Made by a program: the position numbers and the translations under genes. The notes beneath the pieces are model-generated. The model made no database searches. It saw only the letters and a program-made list of their open reading frames with translations, and was not told the DNA's origin. From the NCBI GenBank assembly GCA_029834535.1, contig JAQMWT010000667.1, positions 124,001 to 188,000 of the forward strand: a DNA stretch of 64,000 bases, in the 5' to 3' direction. Within the stretch, counting starts at the first letter, position 1. Each line of letters opens with the position of its first letter. Of the stretch, positions 61,050 through 64,000 are shown piece after piece. The stretch is from Chrysophaeum taylorii. Taxonomy: Eukaryota; Sar; Pelagophyceae; Pelagomonadales; Pelagomonadaceae.

Positions 61050-61571
61050 GAGATGTTTGTCTGTCTTTAAATGTCGACTGCTAAGAGGGGGGGGTGTGTG
61101 TGGGGAGATGTTTGTCTGTCTTAAAATGTCGACTGCTAAGAGGGGGGGGGTGTGTGTGGGGAGCATGAAGGATGTTTGTCTGTCTGTAAATGTCGCCTGC
61201 TAAGAGGGGGGGGGGGGGGAGCACGAGGATGTTTGTCTGTCTGTCTTTAAATGTCGACTGCTAAGACTCTAGTAAGAGGGGGGTGTGTGCGGGGAGTGTC
61301 TGTCTTTAAATGTCGACTGCTAAGAGGGGGGTGTTTGTCTGTCTGTCTTTAAATGTCGACTGCTAAGAGGGGTGTGTGTGGGGACTTTTGTAGACTGTTT
61401 GCCTCTAAATGTCGACTGCTAAGAGGTGTGTGTGTGTGGGGAGCATGAAGGATGTGGGTGGGTTTGTGGGGTATGAGGGATGTGCCTGACGGGCGGAGAT
61501 AAGTACGCGGGACCTAGTCGGGGTCATCGCCGAGGCGTGGGGCAGGCGAAGAGTGTGTCTTTAAATGTCGA
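61050..61571 (-). repeat. tandem array of truncated LINE 3' ends in a TGTC tract
   Basis: About seven units each start TGTCTTTAAATGTCGACTGC and TAAGAGGGG (reverse of the LINE 3' tail), 30-60 bases long and separated by TTTGTCTGTCTG. The last is longer and reaches into the C-terminal codons of the LINE protein. Confidence 0.85.
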
Positions 61572-62521
61572 CAAGTGCAGGCCAGTAAGTTCACCTAGTC
61601 CCAATCTCTAACCCTAGTAAGTTCACGTGGTCCCAGTAAGTTCACCTAGTCCCAATCTCTAACCCCAGTAAGTTTGGTGTAAGCCCACTCGTGCTCACAC
61701 CCACTCACCCCACTCTCCTTCGAGCTCGTCGCTCTCACCTCCGCCAATCTAAGCTGCTTTGATCCGTACACGCCGCTAGCCTTTGCGTTCACTCTAAAAA
61801 CCCCAGTAAGTTCACTTGGTCCCAGTAAGTTCACTTGGTCCCAGTAAGTTCACTTGGTCCCAGTAAGTTCACCTGGTCACTAAGTTCACCTAGTCCCAAT
61901 CTCAAACCCCAGTAAGTTCACCTGGTCCCAGTAAGCTCACCTACAGTGCGCGTGTAGACGCCGGGAGGGGGTTTATCGGTATTGCGCAGTACGTGTGGGG
62001 TAGGGTGGAGTCGTCGACTCAGAAGAGGATATTCTCGGGGTTGCCGATCGACAGAGAGCCACGTAGAGCTGGACGTGGCAGAAGACGGGCTTCGCCAAGA
62101 GGACACCGACCTCGCGGGGCGTCTGGCCCTGGCTCTTGGTGATCGTTTGGCGTCGGCGGGCCTTACGTGATACAGGTTGGAGGAGCCTCGATGACAACGA
62201 CACGATCGATCATGTATCTGGTACCGTTGCAGTGGCCGTGCGACGGGTCGAGGTTGCGAAGACTTTAAGCTCGCGATCAAAGTCAGCATGCCGTTGGTTG
62301 TCAGGGAGTTCAAAACTCGACTGTAAAGAGCGAGGCGTCGGCTTCCGACCCAACCTAGTCGGCCGAAAAGAACTCCGACGCCTCGTCTTCGGGAAAAAAA
62401 GGCCGCGGTCATGCGCATGATGATGAAGGCTTCATGCTCCCCACACACACCCCCCTCTTAGCAGTCGACATTTAAAGACAAACAAACAAACAGACAAACA
62501 TCTGTCGATTAGTAGTTAGGA
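61572..62521 (-). mobile_element. Helitron-like element, copy 6, inserted in a LINE end
   Basis: CAAGTGCAGGCC at 61572 to TAGTTAGGA at 62521. Left flank ...TTTAAATGTCGA and right flank CTGCTAAGAG... join into the uninterrupted LINE tail with no base lost or duplicated. Internally the helicase N-side is deleted near 62417 and a plus-strand LINE 3' end (62429-62475) occupies the microsatellite. Confidence 0.88.
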
Positions 62522-62889
62522 CTGCTAAGAGAGGGGGTGTGTGTGGGGAGCATGAAGGATGTGGGCGAAGAGTGTGTCTTTAAATGTCGACTGCTAAGAG
62601 GGGGGGGGGTGTGTGTGGGGAGCATGAAGGATGTGGGTGGGTTTGTGGGGTATGAGGGATGTGCCTGACGGGCGGAGATAAGTACGCGGGACCTAGTCAG
62701 GGTCATCGCCGAGGCGTGGGGCAGGCGAAGAAAGGACGGGCCCCGCCCGTAGGTCGTACGCATGCTGCCGCCGGACGTATGTGCGACGAAGGGTGACGTC
62801 CTGCTGGGATCGGGCGGCCTGGGCGGGGTTCCCCGAGGCGGCGACATGGGTGAGCGCGGTGAGGGCACAGCGAGCCCGGCCTAATGCGT
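62522..62889 (-). mobile_element. LINE-like fragments
   Basis: A short 3' end (62522-62577), then a longer copy from TTTAAATGTCGACTGC near 62580 into C-terminal codons (minus-strand PVLSSPAPRLGDDPD-type reading) up to about 62885, where it meets the truncated Helitron copy 7. Confidence 0.8.
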
Positions 62890-63887
62890 CTGTCACCAGA
62901 TTCAGGGTAAGGATCAGGTAAGCATTGATCCTCCAAGCCGTTTAAAGCGACCTCGCGGACTATTTCCACGACCCGCTGCGGCTCTTTCAGCGCGCCATTC
63001 TCACGCCCCGTCGAAACGATGTTGTCGATGCTGACAACGCGCGCATGACCGCGGCCTTTTTTTCCCGGAGACGAGGCGTCGGAGTTCTTTTAGGCAGACT
63101 AGGTTGGGTCGGAAGACGACGCCTCGCTCTTTACAGTCGAGTTTTCGACTCCCTGACAACCAACGGCATGCTGACTTTGAGCGCGAGCTTAAGGTCTTCG
63201 CAACCTCGACTCGTCCCACGGCCACTGCAACGGTACCAGATACATGATCGATCGTGTCGTGTCACCGAGGCTCCACCAACCTGTATCCCTTAAGGCCCGC
63301 CGACGCCAAACGATCAACAAGAGCCAGGGCCACAAGAGCCAGGGCCAGACGCCCCGCGAGGTCGGCGTCCTCTTGCCCAAACCCGTCTTCTGCCACGTCC
63401 AGCTCTACGTGGCTCTCTGTCGATCGGCAACCCCGAGGATATCATCTGGGTCGACGACTCCACCCTACCCCACACGTGCTCCGCAATACCGATAAGCCCC
63501 CTCCCGGTGTCTACGCGCGCACTATAGGTGAACTTGCTGGGACCAGGTGAATTTAATGGAGTTGGAGATTGGGATTAGGTGAATATAGTGACCAGGTGAA
63601 CTTACTGGGACCAGATGAGCTTACTGGGGGTTTAGAGTAAACTCGAAGGTTAGCGGCGTGTGCGGATCAAGGCAGCTTGGATTGGCGGAGGCGAGAGCGA
63701 CGAGCTCGAAGGAGTGGGTGTGAGCACGAGTGGGTTTACGCCCAACTTACTGGGGTTAGAGATTTGGACTAGGTGAACTTACTGACCAGGTGAACTCATT
63801 CAAAACATTTTCAAGAAATTTACTGGGACCAGGTGAACTTACTGGGGTTAGAGATTGGGACTAGGTGAACTTACTGGCCTGCACTTG
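62890..63887 (+). mobile_element. Helitron-like element, copy 7 (5' end displaced)
   Basis: Starts in the GGGTAAGGATCAGGTAAG block, lacking its own 5' TCC end here. It has helicase relic codons (RRQTINKSQGHKSQGQTP, with an in-frame duplication of about 12 bases in this copy), the minisatellite, and ends GCACTTG at 63887 followed by T. Confidence 0.82.
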
Positions 63888-64000
63888 TAATTTTACTAAG
63901 CGAATTCGTGAACGGGCTCTCGAACTAACGTACGGTCCGCGATAACTAACCATCGGTCGTAGAAGACACCCCCCTCTTGAGACATTTAAAGACAGGTCTG
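63888..64000. other. right edge: LINE 3' end fragment
   Basis: The final bases (63966-63993) contain ACACCCCCCTCTTGAGACAT then TTAAAGACAG, a further plus-oriented LINE 3' end continuing to or past the window edge. Nothing else is recognised. Confidence 0.6.

Larger units (their letters stand above)
61031..63887 (+). mobile_element. nested Helitron-LINE compound element
   Basis: A plus-strand Helitron 5' end (TCCTTACTACTAATCGACAG) at 61031 and a plus-strand 3' end (GCCTGCACTTG) at 63887 bracket an array of LINE 3' ends (61050-61571), a reversed Helitron copy (61572-62521), more LINE fragments (62522-62889) and the remainder of a plus-strand Helitron (about 62890-63887). I interpret the outer ends as one Helitron interrupted by repeated LINE insertion and a later Helitron insertion. 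Confidence 0.6.

Noticed and set aside
61050-61571. CRISPR-like array (short repeats with spacers)
   Set aside because: Spacers are themselves TGTCTG repeats and units are truncated transposon ends; the genome is eukaryotic.

Overview
This window is nuclear DNA of a GC-rich, gene-dense, intron-poor eukaryote, most likely a photosynthetic alga with a complex red plastid; a stramenopile such as a pelagophyte is my first guess. The reasons: many single-exon eukaryotic genes (epsilon-COP, PP2A B''-gamma, kinesin-13, HAS1, an RBR ligase), and three predicted proteins whose N-termini look like a signal peptide with a Phe just after the cleavage site (the ASAFAP-type plastid motif): a rhomboid at 6510, a small one-helix protein at 7570 and an unknown protein at 43764. 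Haptophyte or cryptophyte origin is not excluded. I see no bacterial operons, CRISPR arrays, rRNA or tRNA genes.

Layout. 1-4013: RBR E3 ligase (a 74-base intron splits it and it runs off the left edge), nitrilase-type amidohydrolase, LINE 3' ends, EF-hand protein. 4260-4973: Helitron copy 1. 5063-12596: PP2A B''-gamma, plastid rhomboid, small plastid protein, 6-phosphogluconolactonase, small W-rich protein, kinesin-13, TenA. 12600-14074: Helitron copy 2 with a SINE-like insert. 14200-25165: GTPBP1/2-like GTPase, unknown protein, amine oxidase, GDP-mannose 4,6-dehydratase, CinA-NudC fusion, BBE-type oxidase, unknown protein. 25176-26930: compound Helitron with LINE pieces. 27107-29529: MORN protein and HAS1 helicase overlapping by one base. 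29530-32915: decayed sequence and a hAT transposon relic. 32916-44444: U-box protein, Helitron copy 4, pectinacetylesterase-like hydrolase, two divergent glycosyltransferases each with one lesion, epsilon-COP, plastid-targeted protein. 44445-50644: LINE reverse transcriptase relic, DDX21-type helicase, sulfotransferase-like protein. 50645-64000: a repeat-dominated block with a Ty1/copia relic, at least six nested LINE copies, three Helitron copies and a second sulfotransferase-like gene.

The most distinctive content is the repeat system. A Helitron family with precisely definable ends (5' TCCTAACTACTAATCGACAG, 3' GGCCTGCACTTG, no target duplication) carries a broken Pif1-type helicase C-terminus. 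A second, 5'-truncating LINE-like family carries a PD-(D/E)XK-like protein, makes 9-16 base target duplications, and accumulates in the TGTC/GACA microsatellite of the Helitron 5' end. Most of these insertions lie just upstream of genes, two within about 13 bases of a start codon. The most notable gene is a single-chain fusion of a CinA-type NMN amidase domain with a NudC-type NADH pyrophosphatase.
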